DNA of 64,000 nt from assembly GCA_943370215.1 (NCBI GenBank), contig CALRQC020000003.1, positions 1-64,000 of the forward strand, read 5' to 3'. The notes under the pieces are model-generated. The model was given only the letters and a program-made list of their open reading frames with translations. It had not been told where the DNA came from and did not search any database. The position numbers and the translations under genes were made by a program. Source of the DNA: Niveispirillum sp943370215 (lineage in GTDB: Bacteria > Pseudomonadota > Alphaproteobacteria > Azospirillales > Azospirillaceae). The first letter of the stretch is position 1; every line of letters begins with the position of its first letter. Of the stretch, positions 26,959 to 36,180 are shown piece after piece.

Positions 26959-29590
26959 ACCCCCCATTAAACCGGTTCAGCAACCGGTCAATATAATCCC
27001 GCTCCTGCTTCGGCCGGTTCTGTTCCCCCGCCCGCCGACGCAGTTCTTCCAGGATTTCGCGGGCGCGCTGTACATCGCCCTGGGTGGGGATTTTTACGTC
27101 TTCGCCGCCCATATTGCCATTGCCGGGCAGCGGGCGGCCCAGCGGGTCGCGGCCTTGCTGGCGGCCGGTCTGGGTGCGCTGGCCGCCGGATTGGCCCTGC
27201 TGGTTGGCCATCTGCTGCTGCATGGCTTGCAGGGTTTCCTGCAATTGCTGCAGGGCCTGATTCTGTGACGGGATGGCCTGGGCGGCATTGCCCTGGCCCA
27301 AGGCCTGCTGCGCCTCCCGCATCGCGCGTTCGGCATCGCCCAGCGATTGGGGGATTTGGCCGTTGCCCATCTCCCCCAACTGGCGCATCACCTCGCCCAG
27401 TTGCTGGCGCAGGGCCTGCTGACGGGCGGCGGCATCGCCGGTTCCCTGGCCCTGGCCTTGCGCCCCCTGGCCGGGTGGTTGGCCACCGGGCTGGCCCTGC
27501 TCCCCCTGCTGCGGGCTGGGGCGGCGGCCCTGGCGGTTGGGCAGGCCGAAGCCCGGCATCTGCATGTTCTGTTCCGGCGGGGCGGCTTCCTGCGCCTGCC
27601 GGAATGTCTCATCCAGCAATTCGCGCTGCTGGCGCTGCACGTCCTGCAGCTTCTGCGACAATTGCTGCATGGCCTGCTGGCGGGCGGCATCTTCCGCCGT
27701 CTGCGGCGGCGGGGGCGGGGCGCCGTTTTGCAGATTTTCCATCATCTGCTGCAACTGCGACAGCATTTCCCGCGCCGCCTCCCGGCCGCCGGCCCGCGCC
27801 ATGTCGCGCATCTGCTGCACCATCCGTTCCACATCCTCCCGGCTCATCACCTGGGTGTTGGGATCGGTGGGGGCTTGGGCTTGCTGCGGGGGCTGGCCGT
27901 TGCGGGCCTGTTCCAGCGCCTGGCGTTCCAGCGCATCCATGAATTGCTGCATCGCCTGTTCCAGGCGCTGCATGGCCTGTTCCACCTCTGCGTCAGAGGC
28001 GTTGCGGTCCAGTGCCTCCATCAATTCCTGCTGAGCGCTGCGCAGGTCGCGTTCGCTGAGCGCCACGCCGCCATCTTCAATCCGCAGCGCCACATCCCAC
28101 AGCAGGGCCACGGTGCTGGGCAGCGCGCCGGGCGACTGGTTCAGCATCAGCCGGGCAATGGCGGCGCGCAGCCCCATGAAGGCGACCGGATCGCCATTAT
28201 AGGCACCGGGGCGGGCGGAAATCTCGTTCAACTCCCGCGCGGCCATGGGGCGGGCGGCATCGCCGGCCTGGATCAGCGCCTTGCGCTGGTCAATGATGGC
28301 GCGGGCCACCGGGTGGTTGAACACCCGTTCCGGCAGCACCAGCTTGCGCTCACTGCTCTGCCCCGTCTGCCCGGCGCCATCCTGGGCGCGCAGGCGAATC
28401 TGCACCGGCAGCCCGGCCCAGGGATGGCCGGTCAAATCCTCATATCCCACGCCGGTCACTTCCCGCTTGTTGCGGGCCGGCACGGGCAGGGGGATGTCAA
28501 TGGGGGTGCGGTCGATGGTGGGGGCGATATCGTCGCTGTCCAGCGTCACCGTGGCGGTGACGCTGGTGATGCCGTAATCATCGGCCCCGGTATAATCCAG
28601 CCGCACGGCCTGGCGTTCCGTCACCGACGGCGGGGTGCGGAAGGCGATGCCGGGGCCCGTATCGGGCACCACCTGGATATCCCAGCCCGCCACCTCCCGC
28701 CCGGCCTGCCGGATGGCGATACGCTCCCCCTCCCGGACGGCCTGTTCCACCTGCCAGCCACCACCGGTCACCGGCTGGAACGGCACTTCCTCCCCATTGA
28801 CCTTCAGCTTGGGCGTGCCATAGCCGCCGGTCAGCCGGGCGGTGAAGGTGCTGCCCTGCGGCAGGGCTACCAGCGCTGTCTCCCCGCCATCCGCCGGTTT
28901 CTGCCTGGTCAGGAAGATCGGCGGCTGGCCGGTATAATCGGGCGGTTTCACCCAGGCATCCAGCGTGGTGGGCACGCCGATCTGCGACAGGCCGACACTG
29001 GGCAGCAGGGCGGATGTGAAGCGGCTGCCCAATTCCCCCCAGCCCAGCGTGGCACCCACGGCCAGCAGCAGCACGGGGATGGCGCGCAGGCCCCAGGGGT
29101 CGCGCGCTGTCACCACCGGGCGGGGGGCGCCCAGCTTTGTATGGGCCGCCTGTTTGCGGGCGCGTTCCTGTGCGGCCCGCCACAGGGCATGGGCCAGCGG
29201 ATCGCCGGCCCCGCCGGCAATGCCGTCATTCAACTGGGTCAAGGGCCGGTGCGGCAGGGCGCTGTCCTGCTCCAGCCGGCGGCGCGCTTCCTCCACCGTC
29301 GCACGGCGGAATCCGCGCAGGTCACGCCAGCCCAGCCAACCGATGCCGCCCAGCGTGCCCAGTAGCATCATTGCGTGCAGCCAGGCCGGCATGGCGATGA
29401 ACAGGCCCATCCAGGCCAGCGCCAGGAACAGGCCGCCCGCCGTCAAAGGCCGCCAGAGGCCGCGCCACAAAGCCTCCGCATCCAGCACCAGCCGGGCCAG
29501 ACGGAGGCGGCGGGCCGCCGGATCGCGCGGGGCCTTTGCGGGCGTGCGCGTGATGCTGGCGGCCTTTTTCTCTTCGGGGCGACGGTCCAT
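26957..29590 (-). CDS. TIGR02302/DUF4175 family inner-membrane protein
   Basis: An 877-aa protein of a family specific to alphaproteobacteria. Two to three membrane helices lie in residues ~35-105 and another near 165-185. A large extracytoplasmic region follows, then a long Gln/Ala/Met-rich coiled-coil (residues ~520-720, for example QQMRDMARAGGREAAREML) and a low-complexity Gly/Gln-rich stretch before a conserved C-terminal REILEELRRRAGEQNRPKQERDYIDRL. The role is unknown. It precedes nothing in operon but lies next to lysA, its common neighbour. Confidence 0.88.
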   Translation of the reverse strand: MDRRPEEKKAASITRTPAKAPRDPAARRLRLARLVLDAEALWRGLWRPLTAGGLFLALAWMGLFIAMPAWLHAMMLLGTLGGIGWLGWRDLRGFRRATVEEARRRLEQDSALPHRPLTQLNDGIAGGAGDPLAHALWRAAQERARKQAAHTKLGAPRPVVTARDPWGLRAIPVLLLAVGATLGWGELGSRFTSALLPSVGLSQIGVPTTLDAWVKPPDYTGQPPIFLTRQKPADGGETALVALPQGSTFTARLTGGYGTPKLKVNGEEVPFQPVTGGGWQVEQAVREGERIAIRQAGREVAGWDIQVVPDTGPGIAFRTPPSVTERQAVRLDYTGADDYGITSVTATVTLDSDDIAPTIDRTPIDIPLPVPARNKREVTGVGYEDLTGHPWAGLPVQIRLRAQDGAGQTGQSSERKLVLPERVFNHPVARAIIDQRKALIQAGDAARPMAARELNEISARPGAYNGDPVAFMGLRAAIARLMLNQSPGALPSTVALLWDVALRIEDGGVALSERDLRSAQQELMEALDRNASDAEVEQAMQRLEQAMQQFMDALERQALEQARNGQPPQQAQAPTDPNTQVMSREDVERMVQQMRDMARAGGREAAREMLSQLQQMMENLQNGAPPPPPQTAEDAARQQAMQQLSQKLQDVQRQQRELLDETFRQAQEAAPPEQNMQMPGFGLPNRQGRRPSPQQGEQGQPGGQPPGQGAQGQGQGTGDAAARQQALRQQLGEVMRQLGEMGNGQIPQSLGDAERAMREAQQALGQGNAAQAIPSQNQALQQLQETLQAMQQQMANQQGQSGGQRTQTGRQQGRDPLGRPLPGNGNMGGEDVKIPTQGDVQRAREILEELRRRAGEQNRPKQERDYIDRLLNRFNGG

Positions 29591-29667
29591 TTCGATCCGG
29601 CTGTCATGGGCTGCCGGTTTGGCACCGACAGCCCCTTATTACGTACCGAAACAACCTACCGCGCTTT

Positions 29668-30957
29668 TCAGCCGCGCGGCGAGAGCCATTCCGGCATTTT
29701 TTCCAGCGACAGGCTTTCCTGGAAGCTGGGGCGGCGGCGAACGACCGCATATTCCGCCCCGGATACCAGCACCTCTGCCACCAATGGACGGGAATTATAT
29801 GTCGAAGACATGGCAGCGCCATAGGCACCGGCGGTCAAAAAGGCCAGCAGATCGTCCGGTGCCACCGGCGGCATCGGCCGCTGGCGGGCAAAGGTGTCCC
29901 CCGTCTCACAGATCGGGCCGACAATATCCACCGGTTCCAGGGCGGCATCGGCGGCCGGCTGGGCCACCGGCACCACGGTGTGCCATGCCTCATACATGGC
30001 GGGGCGGATCAGGTCATTCATGGCGCCATCCACCACCAGGAAGCGGCGATGCAGCCCTTCCTTGACATGGATGGTGCGGACCAGCAGCAGCCCGGCGGCG
30101 GCCACCAGCGACCGCCCCGGCTCCAGCGTCACCCGGCAGCCCAGATCGCCCACCGTATCGGTGATGGCCTGGGCATAGGCCGGGTAATCCGGGCTGGCAT
30201 CCTCGGGCTTGTAAGGCACGCCCAGACCGCCACCGAGATCGATACGCGACAGCGGCACGCCCTGTGCCTGCAGCTCCCGCACCAGCCCGGCCAGCTTGCC
30301 AAAGGCCTGCCGGAACGGCGTCGTCTTCAGCAATTGGGAACCGATATGCACGGCAATGCCCACCGGGTTCAGCCCCGGCAGGGCCATGGCCTTGGCATAG
30401 GCGGCAGAGGCATGGCCGTAATCGATGCCGAACTTGTCTTCCTTGCGGCCCGTGGCGATCTTGCCATGGGTTTCGGCATCCACATCCGGGTTGATGCGGA
30501 TGGCGATGGGGGCCTCAACGCCCAGTTCCACCGCCACGGAGGACAGCATGTCCAGTTCCGGCAGGCTTTCCACATTGATCTGGTGGATGCCGGCGCGCAG
30601 CGCCTCGGCCAGCTCCTCCCGCGTCTTGCCGACGCCGGAAAAGACGATCTTGTCCGCCGGGATGCCGGCGGCCAGCGCCCGGTGCATTTCGCCCGACGAC
30701 ACCACATCACCGCCCGCCCCCAACTGGGCCAGGGTGCGCACGACGGCCAGATTGGAATTGGCCTTCAGCGCGTAGCAGATATCCACATCCCGGCCGGCAA
30801 AGGCATCGGCATAGGCGCGCCACGCCGCTTTCAACCCTTCGGTCGTATAGACATAGGTGGGCGTGCCGATCTCCGCCGCGATGCGGGAAAGCGCCACGCC
30901 CTCGGCATGAAGGGTGCCGTCGACATAATGGAAGCCGGGGGTGGGGAAACAGGTCAT
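29668..30957 (-). CDS. lysA: Diaminopimelate decarboxylase
   Basis: A 429-aa PLP enzyme converting meso-diaminopimelate to lysine. The PLP lysine is in CYALKANSNL (Lys65). A glycine loop GGGLGVPY and the CETGDTFA segment with the active-site Cys from the neighbouring subunit are present. The length is typical. It follows the lptM-like gene by 12 bp and argH further upstream, the conserved alphaproteobacterial argH-lptM-lysA order, and is probably co-transcribed. Confidence 0.96.
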   Translation of the reverse strand: MTCFPTPGFHYVDGTLHAEGVALSRIAAEIGTPTYVYTTEGLKAAWRAYADAFAGRDVDICYALKANSNLAVVRTLAQLGAGGDVVSSGEMHRALAAGIPADKIVFSGVGKTREELAEALRAGIHQINVESLPELDMLSSVAVELGVEAPIAIRINPDVDAETHGKIATGRKEDKFGIDYGHASAAYAKAMALPGLNPVGIAVHIGSQLLKTTPFRQAFGKLAGLVRELQAQGVPLSRIDLGGGLGVPYKPEDASPDYPAYAQAITDTVGDLGCRVTLEPGRSLVAAAGLLLVRTIHVKEGLHRRFLVVDGAMNDLIRPAMYEAWHTVVPVAQPAADAALEPVDIVGPICETGDTFARQRPMPPVAPDDLLAFLTAGAYGAAMSSTYNSRPLVAEVLVSGAEYAVVRRRPSFQESLSLEKMPEWLSPRG

Positions 30958-30969
30958 TGCGGCAGTACC

Positions 30970-31137
30970 TCAGTCGGCTTGGGACGGGTTGGTCGGGCTC
31001 TTGGCCGGCTTGGGATCGGTGGCCGGATCGGGATAGGTGCGCGGCGGCGGGCTGCCCGGCGGCGCCTTGGGGAAGTTGGGTTTCATGCCGCAACCGGCCA
31101 GCGCCAGCAGGGCGATGAGGATAAGGGTGGTGCGCAT
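30970..31137 (-). CDS. lptM: LptM-like small lipoprotein
   Basis: A 55-aa lipoprotein. The lipobox LAGCG follows a short signal peptide (MRTTLILIALLALAGC), and the mature part GMKPNFPKAPPGSPPP is proline-rich, close to the GCGxKxPxxxP pattern of LptM (YifL). LptM assists LptD maturation in the outer membrane of E. coli. Placement between argH and lysA is the usual context. The name is by pattern and synteny. Confidence 0.75.
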   Translation of the reverse strand: MRTTLILIALLALAGCGMKPNFPKAPPGSPPPRTYPDPATDPKPAKSPTNPSQAD

Positions 31138-31196
31138 GGGCGGGTTCCTGTTGGGGGGGTAAGAGAGATAGCGATCAGGCTGGCTGACTTCATCAT

Positions 31197-31283
31197 CACC
31201 GTCACCCCGGCGAAGGCCGGGGTCCAGTTCGTAGAGCACAGCGCTTGTGACTCTGGACCCCGGCCTTCGCCGGGGTGACGGTG
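31197..31283. repeat. Palindromic intergenic repeat, family A, copy 3
   Basis: Complete element: left arm 31197-31227, right arm 31253-31283, each an internal 8-bp hairpin with a GAAG or CTTC loop, and complementary to each other. The core includes TCGTAGAGCACAGCGCTTG. It lies between argH and lptM, both minus strand. Confidence 0.92.
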
Positions 31284-31327
31284 GTTAATTACTCAACCCT
31301 TGTCCCGAACGCCTAGGGAGCAAACCC

Positions 31328-32752
31328 TCACAAAAACCGCGCCTTCGCCATCGCCACGGCGGCCTTCACCCGTTCCGGCGCGGTGCCGCCAAAGCTGGTG
31401 CGGCTATTGACCGAGGCCTCCAGGGTCAGCACGGCGTAAACGCCTTCATTGATGCCGGGATGCACCGCCTGCATCTGGTCGAGCGGCAGATCGGCCAAGC
31501 CGCAGCCGGCCTGTTCCGCCAGCTTGACGATGCGGCCGGTGATGTGGTGGGCGTCGCGGAAGGGAATGCCCAGGCTGCGCACCAGCCAGTCGGCCAGATC
31601 GGTGGCGGTGGGGAAGCCCGCCTCCACCGCGCGGCGCATGGATGCCGGATCAGCCACCATGTCGCGCATCATGCCGGTGGTGGCGGCCAGACACAAAGCC
31701 AGGGTCTCATCGGCCATGAAGACCGGTTCCTTGTCTTCCTGCATATCCTTGGAATAGGCCAGCGGCAGGCCCTTCATCACGATCAGCAGCCCGTTCAAGG
31801 CGCCGATGACGCGGCCCACCTTGGCGCGCACCAGTTCAGCCGCATCCGGGTTACGCTTCTGCGGCATGATGGAACTGCCGGTGGTGAAGGCATCGGACAG
31901 GCGGATGAAGCGGAACTGCGTCGTGCACCAGATGACAATCTCTTCCGCCAGCCGCGACAGGTGGGTGCCGGCGATGGAGGCCACCGCCAGATATTCCAGC
32001 GCGAAATCACGGTCGGACACGGCATCCAGCGAATTGGCGGTGGGGCCGTTGAAGCCCAGCAGGCCCGCCGTCATCTCCCGGTCAATCGGATAGGGCGTGC
32101 CGGCCAGCGCCGCACTGCCCAGCGGGCATTCGTTCAAACGGGCGCGGGCATCACGGGCGCGGGAACGGTCGCGGCCCAGCATTTCCACATAGGCCAGCAG
32201 ATGGTGGCCGAAGGTCACCGGCTGGGCCGTCTGCAAATGGGTGAAGCCCGGCATGATCGTGTCGAAATATTCTTCCGCCCGGTCGATCAGGGCCGCCTGC
32301 AAGGCCTTCAGGTCGCCATCCAGCCGGTCCAGCGCATCGCGCACCCACAGCTTGAAGTCGGTCGCCACCTGATCATTGCGCGAACGGGCCGTGTGCAGCC
32401 GGCCCGCCGGTTCGCCGATAATCTCCTTCAGGCGGGATTCCACATTCATGTGGATATCCTCATTCTCCACCGTGAAGGTGAACTGGCCAGCGGCGATCTC
32501 ACCGGCCACCTGATCCAGCCCGGCCAGGATGGCATCACGGTCGGCGCCGCTGATGATCCCGCGTGAGGCCAGCATGGTGGCATGGGCCTTGGACCCGGCA
32601 ATATCCTGCGCCCACAGCTTCTGGTCAAAGCCGATGGAGGCGTTGATCTGCTGCATGATGGCGGCGGGGCCGCTGGCGAATCGCCCACCCCACAGCGCAT
32701 TGGCATCGGCTGCATTGGCGGCGGTCGGGGCGGCTTTGCTCTGGTCAGACAT
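31328..32752 (-). CDS. argH: Argininosuccinate lyase
   Basis: A 474-aa enzyme of the fumarase/aspartase superfamily, splitting argininosuccinate into arginine and fumarate. The superfamily signature GSSIMPQKRNPD is present, together with RSRNDQVATDFKLW and GFTHLQTAQPVTFGH. The start MSDQSKAAPTAAN at 32752 is chosen: the WGGRF motif that marks the family N-terminus follows closely, and the longer upstream reading is arginine-rich and unlike the family. Divergent from tlpA with a 108-bp shared promoter region. Confidence 0.96.
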   Translation of the reverse strand: MSDQSKAAPTAANAADANALWGGRFASGPAAIMQQINASIGFDQKLWAQDIAGSKAHATMLASRGIISGADRDAILAGLDQVAGEIAAGQFTFTVENEDIHMNVESRLKEIIGEPAGRLHTARSRNDQVATDFKLWVRDALDRLDGDLKALQAALIDRAEEYFDTIMPGFTHLQTAQPVTFGHHLLAYVEMLGRDRSRARDARARLNECPLGSAALAGTPYPIDREMTAGLLGFNGPTANSLDAVSDRDFALEYLAVASIAGTHLSRLAEEIVIWCTTQFRFIRLSDAFTTGSSIMPQKRNPDAAELVRAKVGRVIGALNGLLIVMKGLPLAYSKDMQEDKEPVFMADETLALCLAATTGMMRDMVADPASMRRAVEAGFPTATDLADWLVRSLGIPFRDAHHITGRIVKLAEQAGCGLADLPLDQMQAVHPGINEGVYAVLTLEASVNSRTSFGGTAPERVKAAVAMAKARFL

Positions 32753-32860
32753 CGGGATCGGTCGCTTCCGGGGTTGACGTCGGGGGACGATGACACGAAC
32801 TCTGTCACGCGGGCGCGCCAAATGGTTCGGCCCCCCGCGCAACGGTTTCAGGAGGGCAGA

Positions 32861-33445
32861 ATGGCGATTTTCCGACGCATCGCAACAATCGTGGCTGCGG
32901 GTACAGCAATTCTCTTAGCGGGGGGCTCTGCCCTGGCGGCGGAAAATTCCACATCCGCCGGCCCGTTGCCGGCGTTTCAGGGGGAATCCCGGCCCTTCGT
33001 GCCCAGCCCCGACCGGCCCGCTTTGCCGGCGCTGACGGTCAATGATGCCAATGGCCAGCCCATCGCCTGGGACGGGTTCAAGGGCAAGGTGCTGCTGGTC
33101 AATCTGTGGGCGACATGGTGCGCCCCCTGCATCAAGGAAATGCCGTCGCTGGATAAATTGCAGGGCGAACTGGGCGGCGACCGGTTCCAGGTGGTGGCCA
33201 TTTCCGTGGACCGGGCCGGCATCAATGTGGTGAAGCCCTTCTTTGAGAAGGCGGGCATCCAGCATCTGTCGGTCTATCTGGACCAGAAAATGACCAGCAT
33301 GAAGGCCTTCCCGGTGAAGGAAGGGCTGCCGCTGACCATCCTGGTGGATGCCAAGGGGAACGAGGTCGGCCGGCTGGCCGGCGGTGCCCATTGGGACAGC
33401 GAGGAAGCCAAGGCCCTGATCCGCAAGGTGATGGCACAGGGGTAA
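32861..33445 (+). CDS. tlpA: TlpA/ResA-type thiol:disulfide interchange protein
   Basis: A 194-aa thioredoxin-fold protein. A signal peptide or anchor (residues 5-27) precedes the thioredoxin domain with WATWCAPC (Cys87 and Cys90). It should act as a periplasmic reductant, for example in cytochrome c or oxidase assembly. CAGGAGGG precedes the ATG. It is divergent from argH, as TlpA-like genes often are in alphaproteobacteria. Confidence 0.92.
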   Translation: MAIFRRIATIVAAGTAILLAGGSALAAENSTSAGPLPAFQGESRPFVPSPDRPALPALTVNDANGQPIAWDGFKGKVLLVNLWATWCAPCIKEMPSLDKLQGELGGDRFQVVAISVDRAGINVVKPFFEKAGIQHLSVYLDQKMTSMKAFPVKEGLPLTILVDAKGNEVGRLAGGAHWDSEEAKALIRKVMAQG

Positions 33446-33485
33446 GCCTTTACGGGGGCCGGCAAAATTTGAGTGCAGCTTTTTA

Positions 33486-33562
33486 AACCGTCATTCCCGC
33501 GAAGGCGGGAATCCAAAATCCGCGCTGTCGTATGGATTCCCGCCTTCGCGGGAATGACGGTT
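33486..33562. repeat. Palindromic intergenic repeat, family B, copy 1
   Basis: Arms 33486-33514 and 33534-33562 are complementary. Each arm is an internal hairpin (ATTCCCGC, loop GAAG, GCGGGAAT). The core reads AAAATCCGCGCTGTCGTAT. It sits between convergent tlpA and the DUF1003 gene. Confidence 0.92.
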
Positions 33563-33600
33563 AAGTAATTGAAAAAATGGAGAAAATTTCCAGAGCCTTA

Positions 33601-34149
33601 TCACCCCAGATGCAGCCGTTCCACCGCCGCCCGCAGCAGGGCGATTTCCTCCTGCTGCTGGCTTAACATCTGCTCCACCTGATCGGTGCGCATCCGGTCC
33701 AGCTTTTCATGCAGGGCCATGATTTCCAGCTCGGCCTTCAGGTTGATCTCGTAATCCATATTGGCTTGCGCCCGGTCCTTGGCGGCCTGGCGGTTCTGCG
33801 ACATCATGATGATGGGGGCCTGCAGGGCCGCCAGGGTGGATAGCATCAGGTTCAGCAGGATATAGGGATAGGGATCCCAGTCGAAACCCAGCCAAGCCGC
33901 GTTCAGCGCTATCCAGGCCAGCATGAAGATGCCGAAGCCGATAACAAAGGCCCAGGAACCGCCGACCCGGGCAACCTGATCGGCCATCCGGTCGCCCAGT
34001 GGCATCGTGGCTTCGAACTCCCCCCGGGCATTGCGGCTGATGGCGCGGCGATGGGCGATGCGGGCCAGCACCCGCCGTTCCTTGTCGGACAGTCCCGATT
34101 CACCGTTTTCCAGAAGCTGTTCGGCCAATTGCCGGATTTCGCCATTCAT
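33601..34149 (-). CDS. DUF1003 family membrane protein
   Basis: A 182-aa protein with two central membrane helices (GGSWAFVIGFGIFMLAWIALN and the ILLNLMLSTLAALQAPIIMM stretch), the latter containing the DUF1003 QAPIIMMSQNRQ motif, then a C-terminal coiled coil (AELEIMALHEKLDRMRTDQVEQML). Found in many proteobacteria near envelope-stress genes; biochemical role unknown. GAGG seven bases before ATG 34149 favours this start. Confidence 0.88.
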   Translation of the reverse strand: MNGEIRQLAEQLLENGESGLSDKERRVLARIAHRRAISRNARGEFEATMPLGDRMADQVARVGGSWAFVIGFGIFMLAWIALNAAWLGFDWDPYPYILLNLMLSTLAALQAPIIMMSQNRQAAKDRAQANMDYEINLKAELEIMALHEKLDRMRTDQVEQMLSQQQEEIALLRAAVERLHLG

Positions 34150-34226
34150 CATCGTACCTCGGGGCTGGTTCATATCGGCATTATAGCCGTGCCGTCTTCT
34201 TGACGCTGTGTTGCATTACACAGGCA

Positions 34227-34259
34227 AACGCCGCCGCCGGCTTGGCCGACGACGGCGTT
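34227..34259 (-). terminator. Hairpin after htrA
   Basis: A long imperfect stem with outer arms AACGCCG / CGGCGTT and inner GCCGGC/GCCGAC pairing, about 25 bp after the htrA stop. No strong U-run. Confidence 0.45.
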
Positions 34260-34282
34260 CCATTTCAGAAGGAAACGAATGA

Positions 34283-35767
34283 TCAGACCGGCTTGACCGG
34301 GATGGTCAGGAAGGCGCTGGCATCGCCCCGGCGCACCTGGATCAGGGCGTTCTTGCGGCCGGCCTTGGCGGCGGCACTCACCTGGGCCGACACATCGGCC
34401 GGCTTGGCAACGGGCGTGTTGTTCACCGACTGGATCACGTCGCCGGCCCGCAACCCTTCCACATCGCCCGGCACATCCAGCACCACCACGCCGTTGACAT
34501 CCCCGTCCAGTTGCAGGCGTTCCCGCCACTGGTCGTTCAGGCTGGACAGTTTCAGGCCGGCCACCTCTGTGCCTTCCTCCTTGGCGGCACCACCACGGGC
34601 GATGCGCTGGTCGGGGCTGGCGGGGGCCTGGGCAACGGTGATCTTCAGGTCACGCGCCTTGCCATCGCGCCAGACGCTCAGATCCACCTTGGCACCGGGA
34701 TTGACCATGCCGACATGGCGGGCCAGGTCGCGGGTATCCTTCATCGGCTTGCCATCGGCGGACAGCACCACGTCACCCGCCTTCAGCCCGCCCTTTTCCG
34801 CCGGGCTCTTCGCTTCCACGCCGGCAATCAGGGCGCCTTCGGGCTTGGGCAGGCCCAGGCTGTCGGCCAGTTCCTTGGTCATGGGCTGCAGGCTGACGCC
34901 CAGCCAGCCCCGATCTATCTTGCCATTCTGCCTCAGCGTCTCCAGCACCGGCTTGGCCATGTTGGACGGGATGGCAAAGCCGATCCCGACCGAGCCGCCA
35001 TTGGGGGAAAAGATGGCCGTGTTGATGCCGATGACATCGCCGGCCATGTTGAAGGTCGGCCCGCCGCTGTTGCCCCGGTTGATGGAGGCATCAAGCTGCA
35101 GATAGTCATCATAGGGGCCGGAGCCGATGGCGCGGCTGCGGGCCGACACGATGCCGGCGGTCACCGTGCCGCCCAGGCCGAACGGGTTACCCACGGCAAT
35201 CGCCACATCGCCCACGCGCACCTTGTCGCTGTCGGCAAATTTCAGGGCGGCCAGCGGCTTGTCGGCCTTCACCTTCAGTACGGCCAGATCGGTGCGCTCA
35301 TCCTCGCCGACAATCTCGGCGGCGCGTTCGGTGCCATCCTGGAAGGTGACGGTCACCTCATCGGCATCGGCGATGACATGGCGGTTGGTGGCGACATAGC
35401 CCGACGCGTCAAAGACAAAGCCGGAACCCAGGGCGCGGGCCTGCGGGGCGCGGCCACCGCCGCCATTGCCACCGCCCTGGCCATCCGGCAATCCTGGCAC
35501 GCCGAAGCGGCGCAGGAATTCTTCAAAGCCCGGCGGCATGTCGCGCATCACCGGACGGTCGGGGGCGTTCTTGGCGGCGGTGATGGTGACGACGGCGGGC
35601 GACACACGCTCCACCAGATCGGCGACACCACCCTTTTCCATCACTTCCGACGGGGCTGCGAAGGCCTGGGGGGCGAAGGCTGGCACAAAGCCGCCCAGCA
35701 GGGCGGTACCGGCCAACAGGGCGGCGCCCATATTGCGCCGAAGAGCCCCGGTCTTACGGACGGTCAT
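34283..35767 (-). CDS. degP: Do-family periplasmic serine protease (DegP/HtrA)
   Basis: A 494-aa periplasmic protease-chaperone. A signal peptide (LLAGTALLGGFVPAFAPQAFA) is followed by a trypsin-like domain with catalytic triad His130 (TNRHV), Asp160 (RTDLAVLKV) and Ser234 (GNSGGP), then two PDZ domains (~275-370 and ~405-490). A Gly-rich loop (residues ~96-106) lies before the His. The adjacent divergent two-component system may regulate it, since proteases of this type are commonly envelope-stress targets; that link is inference. Confidence 0.94.
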   Translation of the reverse strand: MTVRKTGALRRNMGAALLAGTALLGGFVPAFAPQAFAAPSEVMEKGGVADLVERVSPAVVTITAAKNAPDRPVMRDMPPGFEEFLRRFGVPGLPDGQGGGNGGGGRAPQARALGSGFVFDASGYVATNRHVIADADEVTVTFQDGTERAAEIVGEDERTDLAVLKVKADKPLAALKFADSDKVRVGDVAIAVGNPFGLGGTVTAGIVSARSRAIGSGPYDDYLQLDASINRGNSGGPTFNMAGDVIGINTAIFSPNGGSVGIGFAIPSNMAKPVLETLRQNGKIDRGWLGVSLQPMTKELADSLGLPKPEGALIAGVEAKSPAEKGGLKAGDVVLSADGKPMKDTRDLARHVGMVNPGAKVDLSVWRDGKARDLKITVAQAPASPDQRIARGGAAKEEGTEVAGLKLSSLNDQWRERLQLDGDVNGVVVLDVPGDVEGLRAGDVIQSVNNTPVAKPADVSAQVSAAAKAGRKNALIQVRRGDASAFLTIPVKPV

Positions 35768-35845
35768 CTGTCTGCTCCATTCTTGTTACGCCACCATCAG
35801 GGCCGGCGCTGGCCGGCGGCGGTGGCTATTTCGATGAACGCATCC

Positions 35846-35986
35846 TGACAGACGGTGGCCAACGCCGATCTGTCAGGCCGATGAAAATTCTGTCATCCGG
35901 GCAGTGGCTGCCCCGGGTTTTGTTCTGCCCGTTTTCAAGGCCCGATTGGATGAAACTTTGTTCATCTTCGTGAAAGGGGGCTGTCA
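35846..35986. promoter_or_regulatory. Cluster of CTGTCA boxes between degP and the two-component system
   Basis: CTGTCA occurs at 35870 and 35890, exactly 20 bp apart (two helical turns), again at 35981, and inverted as TGACAG at 35846. A separate inverted repeat GATGAA-N6-TTCATC lies at 35949-35966. Direct hexamers two turns apart fit an OmpR-family dimer site. Confidence 0.45.
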
Positions 35987-36145
35987 CGGGGGCGGGGTTA
36001 GGTTGGTCTCATGGATCGGCGGGCAACCCCACAGTCCCCCACTTCTCCCCCCGCCCCCCGATCCTGGCGCCGCCGGAAACACACCCCACCCCGACGTTTC
36101 CGGCGGCCCATCCCTGTCTCTCTATTCCCATTACCCCTGCCTGGC

Positions 36146-36180
36146 GGCCGGGCGGTTCCCCAACCGCCCGGCCCTTTTCT
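36146..36180 (+). terminator. Strong rho-independent terminator with no upstream gene
   Basis: A perfect 12-bp stem GGCCGGGCGGTT-CCCC-AACCGCCCGGCC followed by CTTTTCTTT. No plus-strand gene ends upstream within 2.7 kb; the nearest plus-strand coding region is tlpA. It may end a small RNA transcribed from the 35.9-kb region. Confidence 0.8.

Noticed and set aside
24841..26960. Integrase-type attachment duplication of the tRNA-Arg 3' end
   Set aside because: I looked for a second copy of the tRNA 3' sequence at the far end of the R-M block and saw none; no integrase is present.
27347..29365. A 672-codon plus-strand frame opposite the TIGR02302 gene
   Set aside because: Same reason: shadow of a Gln-rich minus-strand gene, with low-complexity His/Leu/Gln composition and no motif.
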